DNA of 64,000 nucleotides, taken from contig NZ_SCHN01000012.1 in assembly GCF_004120195.1 (NCBI RefSeq), positions 163,221 to 227,220 of the forward strand. Direction: 5' to 3'. A program made the translations under genes and the position numbers. The stretch comes from Enterovibrio baiacu (lineage in GTDB: Bacteria > Pseudomonadota > Gammaproteobacteria > Enterobacterales > Vibrionaceae). Below the pieces are notes generated by a model, which made no database searches, was not told the DNA's origin, and worked only from the letters and a program-made list of their open reading frames with translations. Each line of letters opens with the position of its first letter. Position 1 is the first letter of the stretch. Below, piece after piece: positions 55,469 to 64,000 of this stretch.

Positions 55469-56056
55469 ATGTCCGACAAAAAAACGCAGATCCTAGAAGC
55501 CACCGAGCGTTTACTGGCAAAACACGGCTTTGACCGCCTCTCTATGCAGATGGTCGCCAAAGAAGCTGGCGTTGCGGCAGGCACGATTTATCGGTACTTC
55601 TCGGATAAGAACGATTTGTTGAGCCAACTTCGCAATCATGTCATTGGAAAATGCGCCGAAAATATATTGCACGGTTTTACCAACGACATGTCTATGAAAC
55701 AGCAGTTTGTCACCCTTTGGCGTAATGCCTGGCAAATCACCATTGATCGTGACGACAATGCAATCAACCGTGAGCAGTTTGATAGCTTGCCCTATCAAAA
55801 CGGTACAGAACAAAAAATGGCGGAAAGGGAGGTTTTTGCTCCCATACATCAGTTTTTCGAAACCGGTATCGCCAATGGAATATTCAAACCACTCTCAACT
55901 GACGTGCTTTCTGGCATAGGCCTTGAACCGGCCATCTGTTTAGCTCGCAAACAGGAAAGGGGTGTTATAAACCTTGACGCTTCAGCGCTCGATGATGCTA
56001 TCAACGCGTGCTGGGATGCTATATGCCTTCATAAAGAATCGGAGAAATCTAAATGA
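55469..56056 (+). CDS. vexR: TetR-family regulator of the RND efflux operon (VexR-like)
   Basis: A 195-residue TetR/AcrR repressor. The helix-turn-helix is MQMVAKEAGVAAGTIYRYFSDKNDLL; the C-terminal ligand domain has no clear relatives I can name. The ATG at 55469 is preferred over an upstream in-frame start because it directly precedes MSDKKTQILEATERLL. It overlaps the adaptor gene by four bases (ATGA). The position next to ilvYC matches the V. cholerae vexRAB locus as I remember it; VexR normally responds to bile salts and indole-like effectors. Confidence 0.85.
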   Translation: MSDKKTQILEATERLLAKHGFDRLSMQMVAKEAGVAAGTIYRYFSDKNDLLSQLRNHVIGKCAENILHGFTNDMSMKQQFVTLWRNAWQITIDRDDNAINREQFDSLPYQNGTEQKMAEREVFAPIHQFFETGIANGIFKPLSTDVLSGIGLEPAICLARKQERGVINLDASALDDAINACWDAICLHKESEKSK

Positions 56057-57159
56057 AGAAATCGTTTGTTGTCATGTTGGTCGTGGCACTTGTACTTTTC
56101 GGTACAGTTATCGGCTTTAACATGTTTAAACAACAAAAAATTGCCGAATACATGGCAAACATGCCCGAGCCCGAATTCCCTGTGACAGTGACAGAAATGT
56201 CATCGATTGAGTGGATCCCTACCATTGAAGCCATCGGCTTTATCGAACCAAACCAAGGTGTCACGCTAACCACCCAAGTTAACGGCGTGATCGACCACAT
56301 TAACTTCGTTTCTGGTCAAGCCGTGAAGCAAGGTGACGTGCTGTTGGCGTTGGATTCAAAAGTTGAAGCGGCAAACCTGAAGAGTACTCAAGCGCGTCTG
56401 CCTGCCGCGAAAGCCAAGTACAAGCGCTACCAAGGCCTGTTCCGTAAGGGTTCTATTTCGAAAGAGGCATTGGATGAAGCTGAAGCGAACTACCGCTCTT
56501 TACAAGCTGACGTAGAAAGCCTGAATGCTTCGATTGAGCGCCGCACCATTGATGCGCCGTTTGATGGCGTGGTGGGTCTTCGTAATGTGTTCTTAGGTGA
56601 ATACCTGCAGCCAGGCACAGAAATTGTGCGCTTAGAAGACACCTCTATCATGCGTCTTCGCTTCACTGTGCCACAAACAGACATTGCGAAAATCAAGCTA
56701 GGCCAAAAGATTAACATTGCTGTCGATGCATACCCTGATACGCCTTTCACCGGCAAAATCAGTGCCATAGAACCTGCTGTTAACTTCCAAAGTGGTTTGA
56801 TCCAAGTGCAGGCTGATATCCCTAACAACCACGGTCAACTGCGTTCAGGTATGTTTGCGCGCGCAAATATCATTCTGCCAACGATTGAAGATCAAATTGT
56901 TGTCGACCAAACCGCTATCAACTTCACGCTGTATGGCGAAAACGTGTATGTCCTTCGTGAAGAAGACGGCGTGACACGTGCGTACCAACAAGTGGTAAAA
57001 GTCGGTGAGCGTAAAGGCCATATCGCACACGTGCTTGATGGTCTAAACGCGGGCGACAAGGTGGTGACATCGGGTCAAGTTCGCTTGAGTAATGGTGCGA
57101 AAGTACGTGTTGTTGAAAACGATGCGCTGACACCACCTGAACAGCTACCACAACTGTAA
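56053..57159 (+). CDS. vexA: RND efflux periplasmic adaptor (VexA-like)
   Basis: A 368-residue membrane-fusion protein with one N-terminal membrane anchor (SFVVMLVVALVLFGTVIGF). Lipoyl halves (GVTLTTQVNGVIDHINFVSGQAVKQGDVLLAL and RRTIDAPFDGVVGLRNVFLGEYLQPG) flank an alpha-hairpin, followed by beta-barrel and membrane-proximal domains. GGAG precedes the ATG, which overlaps the vexR stop. There is no lipobox. It links the RND pump to a TolC-like channel that is not encoded here. Confidence 0.88.
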   Translation: MKKSFVVMLVVALVLFGTVIGFNMFKQQKIAEYMANMPEPEFPVTVTEMSSIEWIPTIEAIGFIEPNQGVTLTTQVNGVIDHINFVSGQAVKQGDVLLALDSKVEAANLKSTQARLPAAKAKYKRYQGLFRKGSISKEALDEAEANYRSLQADVESLNASIERRTIDAPFDGVVGLRNVFLGEYLQPGTEIVRLEDTSIMRLRFTVPQTDIAKIKLGQKINIAVDAYPDTPFTGKISAIEPAVNFQSGLIQVQADIPNNHGQLRSGMFARANIILPTIEDQIVVDQTAINFTLYGENVYVLREEDGVTRAYQQVVKVGERKGHIAHVLDGLNAGDKVVTSGQVRLSNGAKVRVVENDALTPPEQLPQL

Positions 57160-57169
57160 TGAGGTCCTG

Positions 57170-60100
57170 ATGAAATTTACGGATATTTTCATAAGGCGTC
57201 CGGTTCTGGCCATCTCGATCAGCTTTTTGATCGCACTGCTTGGCCTGCAATCGATGTTCAAGATGCAGGTTCGGGAATACCCGGACATGACCAATACCGT
57301 TGTTACCATCGCCACCAGTTATTACGGTGCAAGTGCTGACTTGATCCAAGGCTTCATTACGACGCCACTGGAACAAGCCGTTGCACAGGCTGACAACATT
57401 GACTTTATGACGTCTGAATCGGTGCTGGGTACCTCCACCGTGACGGTTTACATGAAGCTGAACACCGACCCAAATGCTGCATTGGCAGACATTTTGGCGA
57501 AGGTGAACTCTGTTCGCGCACAGTTACCCGGTGAATCTGAAGACCCTTCTGTCACCATGTCGACGGGCTCAACAACCGCGGTAATGTACATCGGCTTTAC
57601 GTCTGACACTCTCGATTCAAGTCAAATCACCGACTACCTTGAGCGTGTAACTAAGCCTCAGCTGTTCACCGTAAACGGTGTAGCGAAAATCGACCTTTAC
57701 GGCGGTTTGAAATACGCGCTACGCGTATGGCTAGATCCGGCGAAAATGGCGGCGTTCAACCTGACCGCGACGGAAGTGATGGGCGTACTTAACGCCAACA
57801 ACTACCAGTCTGCTACCGGCCAGTCGATCGGTACTTACATGGTGTATAACGGCTCTGCCGATACCCAAGTATCCAACACCGACGAGCTTAGCCGTTTGGT
57901 TGTCGCCACGCAGGAAGGTCAGGTCATTCGTCTTGGCGATATCGCGAAGGTCTCGCTAGAGAAGAGTCACGATATCTACCGTGCTACCGCGAATGGCTCA
58001 GAAGCTGTTGTCGCCGCGATCAACGCCGCACCAACGGCAAACCCAATCAACATCGCTGCGGATGTCACTGCCAAGCTGCCAGAGCTTGAACGTAACATGC
58101 CTAGCACCATCAAGATGAATGTCTTGTATGACTCCACCGTTGCGATCAACGAATCGATTCATGAGGTTGTGAAAACCATCATTGAAGCGGCACTGATCGT
58201 ATTGGTGGTGATCACCTTGTTCTTAGGTTCATTCCGCGCGGTGCTTATCCCTATCATCACTATCCCACTGTCTTTGATTGGTGTGGCGATGATGATGGAG
58301 CTGTTTGGCTTCTCGTTAAACTTGATGACACTGCTTGCCATGGTATTGGCCATCGGTCTGGTGGTGGATGACGCCATCGTTGTCCTAGAGAACGTCGACC
58401 GTCATATCAAACTCGGTGAGTCGCCGTTCCGTGCTGCCATCATTGGTACCCGTGAAATCGCCGTGCCTGTTATCTCGATGACACTGACACTGGCGGCGGT
58501 ATACGCACCTATCGCATTGATGGGGGGGATCACAGGCTCGTTGTTCAAAGAGTTTGCACTGACGCTTGCTGGTGCCGTCTTTGTCTCGGGCATCATTGCA
58601 CTGACCTTGTCGCCAATGATGTGTTCGAAAATGCTTAAGGCCAACGAAAAGCCGAGCAAATTCGAAGCCAAGGTACATAGCTTCCTTGATCGTATGACAG
58701 AAGGCTATGCACGCATGTTGGGCGGCATCATGAAGATTCGTCCTGTCATCATCTCTTTCGCGGTGATCGTGTTTGTCAGTCTGCCAATCATGTTCTCCTT
58801 TATCCCGAGTGAGCTTGCGCCACCGGAAGATAAAGGGGTGATGGTAATGATGGGTACTGCACCATCAACGGCAAACTTGGATTACATCGAAAACACCATG
58901 GCTGAAGTGAATGCAAAATTGGCTGCACAGCCAGAAGTTGCGTTTGCACAGGTGTTCTCAGGTGTGCCTAAGTCAAACCAAGCCTTCGGTATTGCCTCTT
59001 TGGTACCGTGGAGTGAGCGTGAAGCCAGCCAAGCTGACGTGGTTAAACGCATGACTGACGAAGTGAAGGATGTACCAGGTATGGCAGTAACAGCATTCCA
59101 GATGCCAGAACTACCGGGTGCATCTTCAGGTCTTCCGATTCAATTCGTTATCACCACGCCAAGTAACTTCGAAAGCTTATTCCAAGTTGCGGCAGATGTG
59201 CTTGCTGACGTGAAAAGTAACTCTATGTTTGTGTACTCAGACATGGACCTGAACTTCGATTCTGCGACGATGAAAATCAACATCGACAAAGACAAAGCAG
59301 GCGCTTATGGCATCACAATGCAAGACATCGGCATCACGCTAGGCACCATGATGGCGGACGGTTATGTTAACCGTATCGACTTAGATGGCCGCTCCTACGA
59401 GGTGATCCCACAAGTTGAGCGTAAGTACCGTTTGAACCCTGAATCTATTAAGGGTTACTACGTACGTTCAGCCAGTGGTGAAGCCGTGCCTCTGGGCTCA
59501 CTGGTAACCATTGACGTTGTTGCAGAGCCTCGTGCATTGCCACACTTCAACCAGCTAAACTCTGCGACCATCGGTGCAGTTGCTGCGCCTGGCGTTGCAA
59601 TGGGTGATGCGATCAACTGGTTTGAAGGCATTGCTGCCGAGAAACTGCCACGCGGCTACCAACATGACTACCTCGGTGAAGCACGTCAGTTCGTCACAGA
59701 AGGCAGTGCGCTATTTGGCACCTTCTTGCTGGCATTGGCTGTTATCTACCTTGTACTCGCGATTCAGTTCGAATCATTGCGCGACCCGCTCGTTATTCTG
59801 GTCTCCGTACCGTTGGCGATCTGTGGTGCCTTGATTGCTCTGGCGTGGGGTGCCGCGTCAATGAACATCTACTCTCAGGTCGGTTTGATTACTCTGATTG
59901 GTTTGATCACCAAACACGGTATTCTTATCTGTGAAGTGGCAAAAGAAGAGCAACTTCATAACGGCATGAGCAAGATGGAAGCGGTGATGGAAGCGGCAAA
60001 AGTGCGTCTTCGCCCAATCCTGATGACTACAGCTGCGATGATCGCGGGTCTTATCCCGTTGATGTACGCAACCGGTGCAGGTGCTGCTCAGCGCTTTAGT

Positions 60101-60277
60101 ATTGGTATTGTTATCGTTGCGGGTCTGGCAATCGGTACGCTATTTACCTTGTTCGTTCTTCCCGTTATTTATACTTACCTTGCAAGCCGCCACGAGCCGC
60201 TGCCTGTGTTCGTAGAAGATGACGAATTAGAAGCAATGAGATTGGCAGAAGAAGCTGAAAAAGCCGCTTCGCACTAA
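57170..60277 (+). CDS. vexB: RND multidrug efflux pump inner-membrane subunit (VexB-like)
   Basis: A 1035-residue HAE1-type RND transporter, 12 membrane segments with two large periplasmic loops. IFIRRPVLAISISFLIALLGL at the N-terminus, the proton-relay Asp pair in LAIGLVVDDAIVVLENVDRH, and PLAICGALIALAWGAASMNIYSQVGLITLIGLITKHGIL are characteristic. GAGGTCC lies before the ATG. It exports bile salts, detergents and antibiotics in related vibrios. The naming as VexB rests on synteny with ilvC; other RND subfamilies are possible. Confidence 0.9.
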   Translation: MKFTDIFIRRPVLAISISFLIALLGLQSMFKMQVREYPDMTNTVVTIATSYYGASADLIQGFITTPLEQAVAQADNIDFMTSESVLGTSTVTVYMKLNTDPNAALADILAKVNSVRAQLPGESEDPSVTMSTGSTTAVMYIGFTSDTLDSSQITDYLERVTKPQLFTVNGVAKIDLYGGLKYALRVWLDPAKMAAFNLTATEVMGVLNANNYQSATGQSIGTYMVYNGSADTQVSNTDELSRLVVATQEGQVIRLGDIAKVSLEKSHDIYRATANGSEAVVAAINAAPTANPINIAADVTAKLPELERNMPSTIKMNVLYDSTVAINESIHEVVKTIIEAALIVLVVITLFLGSFRAVLIPIITIPLSLIGVAMMMELFGFSLNLMTLLAMVLAIGLVVDDAIVVLENVDRHIKLGESPFRAAIIGTREIAVPVISMTLTLAAVYAPIALMGGITGSLFKEFALTLAGAVFVSGIIALTLSPMMCSKMLKANEKPSKFEAKVHSFLDRMTEGYARMLGGIMKIRPVIISFAVIVFVSLPIMFSFIPSELAPPEDKGVMVMMGTAPSTANLDYIENTMAEVNAKLAAQPEVAFAQVFSGVPKSNQAFGIASLVPWSEREASQADVVKRMTDEVKDVPGMAVTAFQMPELPGASSGLPIQFVITTPSNFESLFQVAADVLADVKSNSMFVYSDMDLNFDSATMKINIDKDKAGAYGITMQDIGITLGTMMADGYVNRIDLDGRSYEVIPQVERKYRLNPESIKGYYVRSASGEAVPLGSLVTIDVVAEPRALPHFNQLNSATIGAVAAPGVAMGDAINWFEGIAAEKLPRGYQHDYLGEARQFVTEGSALFGTFLLALAVIYLVLAIQFESLRDPLVILVSVPLAICGALIALAWGAASMNIYSQVGLITLIGLITKHGILICEVAKEEQLHNGMSKMEAVMEAAKVRLRPILMTTAAMIAGLIPLMYATGAGAAQRFSIGIVIVAGLAIGTLFTLFVLPVIYTYLASRHEPLPVFVEDDELEAMRLAEEAEKAASH

Positions 60278-60292
60278 GTCTCTATTTGCACG

Positions 60293-60324
60293 AGAAGGCC
60301 TCCATTGTGAGGCCTTTTTTATTT
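60293..60324 (+). terminator. Terminator of the RND operon
   Basis: GAAGGCCTC-CATTGT-GAGGCCTTTTTT hairpin 16 bases after the vexB stop. Confidence 0.88.
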
Positions 60325-60410
60325 TGCTCCGTAGTGGAGAAGAGAAAAGAGTTTTTCGACAACAATCCGAGGATTGCTTAGAATAGCGTCATCATAATAA
60401 GGAGTAGCGC

Positions 60411-60671
60411 ATGTTCGACCCTAAGAAACTAGAGCAAGTCGTTAAGCAGATTCAGGAGTCTATGCCAAAGCCTGTGAAAGATCTGGGCAATGACGTAGAG
60501 CAGAAGGTTCGTGAAGTGATCCAATCACAACTAGCAAAATTGGATGTTGTTAGTCGTGAAGAGTTTGATGTTCAAACGCAAGTTCTGCTTCGTACTCGCC
60601 AAAAGCTGAGTGAAATGGAACAAAAGCTTGCAGAGTTCGAACAGAAGCTGAACGAAAAATCTGACGCTTAA
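60411..60671 (+). CDS. ubiK: Ubiquinone biosynthesis accessory factor UbiK
   Basis: An 86-residue BMFP (YqiC) protein: an N-terminal amphipathic segment ([21 protein letters not shown]) and a C-terminal coiled coil ([32 protein letters not shown]). It helps the soluble Ubi complex with UbiJ and lipids (established for E. coli and Salmonella). GGAG precedes the ATG. Monocistronic here, between the efflux operon and ilvC. Confidence 0.92.
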   Translation: MFDPKKLEQVVKQIQESMPKPVKDLGNDVEQKVREVIQSQLAKLDVVSREEFDVQTQVLLRTRQKLSEMEQKLAEFEQKLNEKSDA

Positions 60672-60715
60672 TCATCGCGAGCCTACACAAAGGCTGCATG
60701 CAAAAAAACAGCATT

Positions 60716-60743
60716 AAAAAACCCGGCTTTCGCCGGGTTTTTC
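60716..60743 (+). terminator. Bidirectional terminator between ubiK and ilvC
   Basis: AAAAACCCGGC-TTTC-GCCGGGTTTTT hairpin with A and T tracts on both sides. Confidence 0.9.
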
Positions 60744-60758
60744 ATCGTCAGTACGGAA

Positions 60759-62243
60759 TTAGTCACCAACAGCAATGCGCTTCATGTCAGTCATGTAGCC
60801 ACGTAGCTCTTGACCAATCCACTCTACTGGGTGATTGCGCAGTGCATCATTCACCGCAATCAAGGTTGCGTTGTCAGCATCGTTGCCTACGTCGCCAAGA
60901 CCTTTACCGATAACGTCAGTACCTACACCTGGCATGAACTTCTCACGCAATAGTGGTGTCGCAACGTTCGCGAACAGGTAGTTACCGTATTCAGCGGTGT
61001 CAGAGATAACCACGTTCATTTCATACAGACGCTTACGCGCAACGGTATTTGCAATCAATGGAAGCTCATGCAGTGACTCGTAGTATGCAGACTCTTCAAT
61101 GATGCCAGATGCAGTCATTGCTTCAAAAGCAAGCTCAACACCCGCACGAACCATTGCAACCATCAAGATACCGTTGTCGAAGTACTCTTGCTCAGAAATC
61201 TTAACGTCTGAATCTGGGTATTGTTCGAATGCAGTTTGTGCTGTCTCTTCACGCCAACCCAGTAGGTTTGCGTCGTCATTCGCCCAGTCTGCCATCATGG
61301 TTGATGAGAAGTGGCCAGAGATAATGTCGTCCATGTGCTTGTTGTAAAGTGGACGCATCAGATCTTTCAGATCTTCTGACAATTCAAACGCTTTGATCTT
61401 CGCAGGGTTAGACAGACGATCCATCATGTGCGTGATGCCACCGAACTTCAGTGCTTCGGTGATCGTTTCCCAACCGAACTGAAGCAGTTTACCTGCGTAG
61501 CTTGGGTCAATGCCGTCAGCAACCATCTTCTCGTAACATACGATAGAGCCCGCTTGAAGCATGCCACATAGAATGGTTTGCTCGCCCATCAGGTCAGATT
61601 TAACTTCAGCAACAAAAGACGACTCAAGAACACCTGCGCGGTGACCACCAGTTGCAGCAGCCCACGCTTTCGCGATTTCGTGACCTTCACCTTGTGGATC
61701 GTTCTCTGGGTGAACGGCCATTAGCGTTGGAACACCGAACCCACGCTTGTACTCTTCGCGTACTTCAGTACCTGGGCACTTAGGTGCAACCATCACGACA
61801 GTGATGTCTTTACGAATTTCCATGCCTTCTTCAACGATGTTGAAGCCGTGTGAGTAACCTAGCGCAGCACCTTCTTTCATCAAAGGCATGACTGCGCTAA
61901 CAACGCTGGTGTGTTGCTTGTCAGGTGTTAGGTTTACCACCAAGTCCGCTTGTGGGATCAGGTTTTCGTAGTTATCAACGTTAAAGCCGTTTTCTTTGGC
62001 ATTCTTGTAAGATTGACGCTGTTCGTCGATAGCCGCTTGGCGAAGTGCATAAGACACGTCTAGGCCAGAGTCACGCATGTTTAGGCCTTGGTTTAGACCT
62101 TGCGCACCACAACCAACGATAACCACTTTCTTACCTTTTAGGTAATCCGCTTCATTGGCAAACTCCGCTTTGTCCATAAAACGGCAAACACCCAGCTGAG
62201 CAAGTTGCTCGCGTAGGTTCAAGGTATTGAAATAGTTAGACAT
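60759..62243 (-). CDS. ilvC: Ketol-acid reductoisomerase (class II)
   Basis: Mg-dependent NADPH enzyme converting acetolactate or acetohydroxybutyrate in valine, leucine and isoleucine synthesis. [29 protein letters not shown] is the NADPH site, and [19 protein letters not shown] and two IlvC C-domains follow, giving the long class II form (494 aa; E. coli 491). GGAG is seven bases before the ATG at 62243. It is divergent from its regulator ilvY and should be induced by its substrates through IlvY. Confidence 0.96.
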   Translation of the reverse strand: MSNYFNTLNLREQLAQLGVCRFMDKAEFANEADYLKGKKVVIVGCGAQGLNQGLNMRDSGLDVSYALRQAAIDEQRQSYKNAKENGFNVDNYENLIPQADLVVNLTPDKQHTSVVSAVMPLMKEGAALGYSHGFNIVEEGMEIRKDITVVMVAPKCPGTEVREEYKRGFGVPTLMAVHPENDPQGEGHEIAKAWAAATGGHRAGVLESSFVAEVKSDLMGEQTILCGMLQAGSIVCYEKMVADGIDPSYAGKLLQFGWETITEALKFGGITHMMDRLSNPAKIKAFELSEDLKDLMRPLYNKHMDDIISGHFSSTMMADWANDDANLLGWREETAQTAFEQYPDSDVKISEQEYFDNGILMVAMVRAGVELAFEAMTASGIIEESAYYESLHELPLIANTVARKRLYEMNVVISDTAEYGNYLFANVATPLLREKFMPGVGTDVIGKGLGDVGNDADNATLIAVNDALRNHPVEWIGQELRGYMTDMKRIAVGD

Positions 62244-62316
62244 GTCGAATACTCCGTAAGAAAAATCTGTCCTTGAGCGATGTGGGTGCGACACGCAGGC
62301 ACATCGAATTGGATTC

Positions 62317-62345
62317 ATAATAGATCAGGCAGTAAATTGCTTAAA
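62317..62345 (-). promoter_or_regulatory. ilvC promoter
   Basis: On the minus strand TTTAAG (62340-62345) and TATTAT (62317-62322) lie 17 bases apart, 74 bases upstream of the ilvC ATG. The -35 directly abuts the operator at 62346. Confidence 0.6.
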
Positions 62346-62358
62346 GTGATATATTCAC
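62346..62358. promoter_or_regulatory. IlvY-site candidate 1
   Basis: GTGA-TATAT-TCAC, an inverted repeat of the LysR T-N11-A kind, adjoining the ilvC -35 box. Confidence 0.5.
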
Positions 62359-62367
62359 AACATGTAA

Positions 62368-62382
62368 TTGCAATTTATGCAA
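62368..62382. promoter_or_regulatory. IlvY-site candidate 2
   Basis: TTGCA-ATTTA-TGCAA inverted repeat, just upstream of ilvY. Together with candidate 1 it forms the tandem operator arrangement expected in ilvY-ilvC control regions. Confidence 0.55.
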
Positions 62383-62397
62383 CATAAGAGAACGACA

Positions 62398-63288
62398 ATG
62401 GACGTCAAGCATCTCCAATTCTTTATTCACCTATGCGATAGCAAAAACTTCTCAAAAACCGCCGCAGCGATGCACATCAGCCCGTCTGCGTTAAGTCGCC
62501 AAATACAAAAGCTCGAGCAAGAAGCTAATCAGCAACTTTTCCTTAGGGACAACCGCAGCGTAGTGCTGACCCCTGCAGGGAAAAAGCTATTGCCAATTGC
62601 GATGAGAATATTATCTGAATGGCAACAATACCAAAGCCAAGCGGATGCATCTGAGAACGAACTACGCGGTGAACTTCGCCTGTTTTGCTCTGTAACAGCA
62701 AGTTATAGCCACCTGCCCGAACTGCTCTCAGAGTTTCGAATTCGTCACCCATTCATCGAACTCAAGCTCTCTACGGGCGATCCTGCACAAGCGATAGACA
62801 AAGTACTCGTTGACGAAGCTGATATCGCCATTTCCGCAAGACCAGAGCAGCTGCCCGCTAAAGTTGCATTTAAAGCCATCAGTGATGTACCTCTGTCAGT
62901 GATTGCCCCCGCAGGCGTGAGCAGCTTTGCCGAGGCATTGCAGAAGGAAACACCGGACTGGCACGCTATACCATTCATCGTTCCAGAAGCCGGTACAGCG
63001 AGAGAGAGAGCCAACACCTGGTTCAGGCAAATGAAGATAAAGCCAAATATCTACGCACAAGTCTCAGGCCATGAGGCCATCGTAAGCATGGTTGCACTAG
63101 GATGCGGAGTCGGTATTGCACCAGATGTCGTGATCAACAACAGTCCAGTACGAGAGAAAATTGAAAAGCTGCGCCTAGTGCCGATCAAACCCTTTGAGCT
63201 TGGCGTATGTAGCCTTCACTCCCAGCTTGATAATGCGTTAGTAAGGGCGTTATGGGATATCGCTGAAGAGAAAAACATTGCGAATTAA
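62398..63288 (+). CDS. ilvY: LysR-family activator IlvY
   Basis: A 296-residue LysR regulator. The helix-turn-helix is NFSKTAAAMHISPSALSRQIQKLEQEANQQLFLRDNRSV, followed by a periplasmic-binding-like effector domain. AAGAG precedes the ATG at 62398, chosen over an upstream in-frame ATG because MDVKHLQFF is the family start. Divergence from ilvC identifies it as IlvY, the activator responding to acetolactate and acetohydroxybutyrate. Confidence 0.93.
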   Translation: MDVKHLQFFIHLCDSKNFSKTAAAMHISPSALSRQIQKLEQEANQQLFLRDNRSVVLTPAGKKLLPIAMRILSEWQQYQSQADASENELRGELRLFCSVTASYSHLPELLSEFRIRHPFIELKLSTGDPAQAIDKVLVDEADIAISARPEQLPAKVAFKAISDVPLSVIAPAGVSSFAEALQKETPDWHAIPFIVPEAGTARERANTWFRQMKIKPNIYAQVSGHEAIVSMVALGCGVGIAPDVVINNSPVREKIEKLRLVPIKPFELGVCSLHSQLDNALVRALWDIAEEKNIAN

Positions 63289-63389
63289 ACGAAAATCAGA
63301 TTCGTCTCATGCTTGATTCAGAAAGATTTTGTCAGTAACAAGATACGGCGTCTATCCTCCACTCATCTTTACTAACAGGCAGAGTCAGC

Positions 63390-63683
63390 ATGTCTTTTAT
63401 TGAAAGAGTTGGAAAAGCGCTTGAACCGCTAATGCTCGCTATGGGCTTAATAAGCCCTCTGGCAACACTCCCGCAAATATATAAACTCTATTTCTCTCAC
63501 AGTGAAAGTGCCGAAGGTTTATCGCTAGTAACATGGCTGCTTTACACATTCATTGCGTCGCTCTGGACCATATATGGTTTGTATCACAAGAACCCGACGA
63601 TTTGGGTTGGCAATGGGCTGGGGTTCATCATGTATGTTGCGATGGTCATAGGGATTATCGCTCATGCAGGCATGACGTTTTAA
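63390..63683 (+). CDS. SemiSWEET sugar transporter (PQ-loop family)
   Basis: A 97-residue protein with three membrane helices forming one triple-helix bundle. The PQ motif reads SPLATLPQIYKLY in helix 1, followed by LSLVTWLLYTFIASLWTIYGL and a third helix ending in IGIIAHAGM. SemiSWEETs act as homodimers and move mono- or disaccharides. The substrate is unknown. It is not in an operon; ilvY lies upstream and the convergent tRNA-Asp downstream. Confidence 0.88.
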   Translation: MSFIERVGKALEPLMLAMGLISPLATLPQIYKLYFSHSESAEGLSLVTWLLYTFIASLWTIYGLYHKNPTIWVGNGLGFIMYVAMVIGIIAHAGMTF

Positions 63684-63728
63684 CCTGCATACCTCTACAT
63701 CTCTTATGAAGCGAAAACCCACAGACGA

Positions 63729-63762
63729 TAAAAAGCCCCGCTATTGCTAGCGAGGCTTCTTA
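63729..63762 (-). terminator. Terminator after the rRNA operon tail
   Basis: Near-perfect ten-base stem (AGCCTCGCTA with TAGCGGGGCT on the minus strand) followed by T5, downstream of tRNA-Asp on the minus strand. Confidence 0.75.
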
Positions 63763-63767
63763 ATAAA

Positions 63768-63844
63768 TGGCGGAGCGGACGGGACTCGAACCCGCGACCC
63801 CCGGCGTGACAGGCCGGTATTCTAACCAACTGAACTACCGCTCC
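63768..63844 (-). tRNA. tRNA-Asp(GTC)
   Basis: 77 bases with encoded CCA. Anticodon GTC in loop CTGTCAC; acceptor GGAGCGG/CCGCTCC; D-arm and T-arm (CGCGGGTTCGAGTCCCG) match E. coli aspT. Its place 66 bases after the 5S gene shows that it is the distal tRNA of an rRNA operon. Confidence 0.96.
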
Positions 63845-63909
63845 ACACGGTGATAAACAGTCTCCTGTTCATCCGATACATGTCGTTCAATACACATATC
63901 TAAATTGGA

Positions 63910-64000
63910 AGCCTGGCGATGTCCTACTCTCACATGGGGAAGCCCCACACTACCATCGGCGCTGTTACGTTTCACTACTGAGTTCGGCATGGAGTCAGGT
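63910..64000 (-). rRNA. rrf: 5S ribosomal RNA, 3' part (cut by window edge)
   Basis: On the minus strand the sequence contains the conserved 5S core CCATGCCGAACTCAG and GCGCCGATGGTAGTG, ending GCCAGGC. About 90 of some 120 bases lie in the window; the 5' end and the 23S and 16S genes should lie beyond 64000. Confidence 0.95.

Overview
The window looks like a core-chromosome segment of a Vibrionaceae bacterium, the V. cholerae/Grimontia/Enterovibrio/Photobacterium kind of gammaproteobacterium. The basis is the protein sequences (RpoH, Rho, RhlB, FtsYEX, IlvC, Gor and PrlC all read as close gammaproteobacterial orthologues) and gene neighbourhoods I recall from enterobacteria and vibrios (glpEGR, rpoH-ftsXEY-rsmD, pldB-yigL, trxA/rhlB-gppA and rho, prlC/rlmJ-gor, vexRAB beside ilvYC, an Arg-His-Pro tRNA cluster, an rRNA operon tail). 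Genus-level placement is inference. I see no insertion sequence, prophage, integron or CRISPR array.

Layout. 1-7.0 kb, minus strand: glpE-glpG-glpR, the heat-shock sigma factor rpoH, then ftsX-ftsE-ftsY, where FtsY carries an extraordinary 15-copy repeat. 7.2-12 kb: rsmD-yhhL and small membrane or metal-binding proteins (YecH-like, DUF2007, YhhN, a HEPN-like membrane protein, YhhM, an acyltransferase). 12-19.6 kb: pldB, yigL, an EVE-domain protein, a multidomain lipoprotein, a DTW-domain tRNA-modifying enzyme, an aldehyde dehydrogenase and an aldo/keto reductase. 19.7-25 kb: a BaiN/HI0933-like flavoprotein, an MscS channel, uspB, ferritin, uspA and an EamA transporter. 25-28 kb: a ubiD-ferredoxin-fre operon in which UbiD contains a tandem internal duplication. 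28-34 kb: a periplasmic protein, rho, trxA, rhlB and gppA.

34-39.7 kb is the most accessory-looking part. A TraF-like outer-membrane protein, a 1085-residue lipoprotein and a beta-barrel-like protein lie together, with a perfect interrupted palindrome in the regulatory region. 39.7-45.3 kb: prlC, rlmJ, gor and a SPOR-like envelope protein. 45.4-50.9 kb: a complete oligopeptide-type ABC importer operon. 51.4-51.7 kb: tRNA-Arg-His-Pro with a promoter. 52-53.2 kb: cytochrome c5 and a Maa-type acetyltransferase. 53.3-60.3 kb: rep helicase and a TetR-controlled RND efflux operon (vexRAB-like) with a 24-bp operator beside its -10 box. 60.4-64 kb: ubiK, ilvC/ilvY with LysR-type sites, a SemiSWEET transporter, tRNA-Asp and the 3' part of a 5S rRNA running off the window edge.

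Most genes end in clear intrinsic terminators, many shared by convergent genes. Start codons were adjusted where Shine-Dalgarno spacing and family length favoured an internal start. Family and gene names rest on reading motifs and recalling orthologues; no database search was run.
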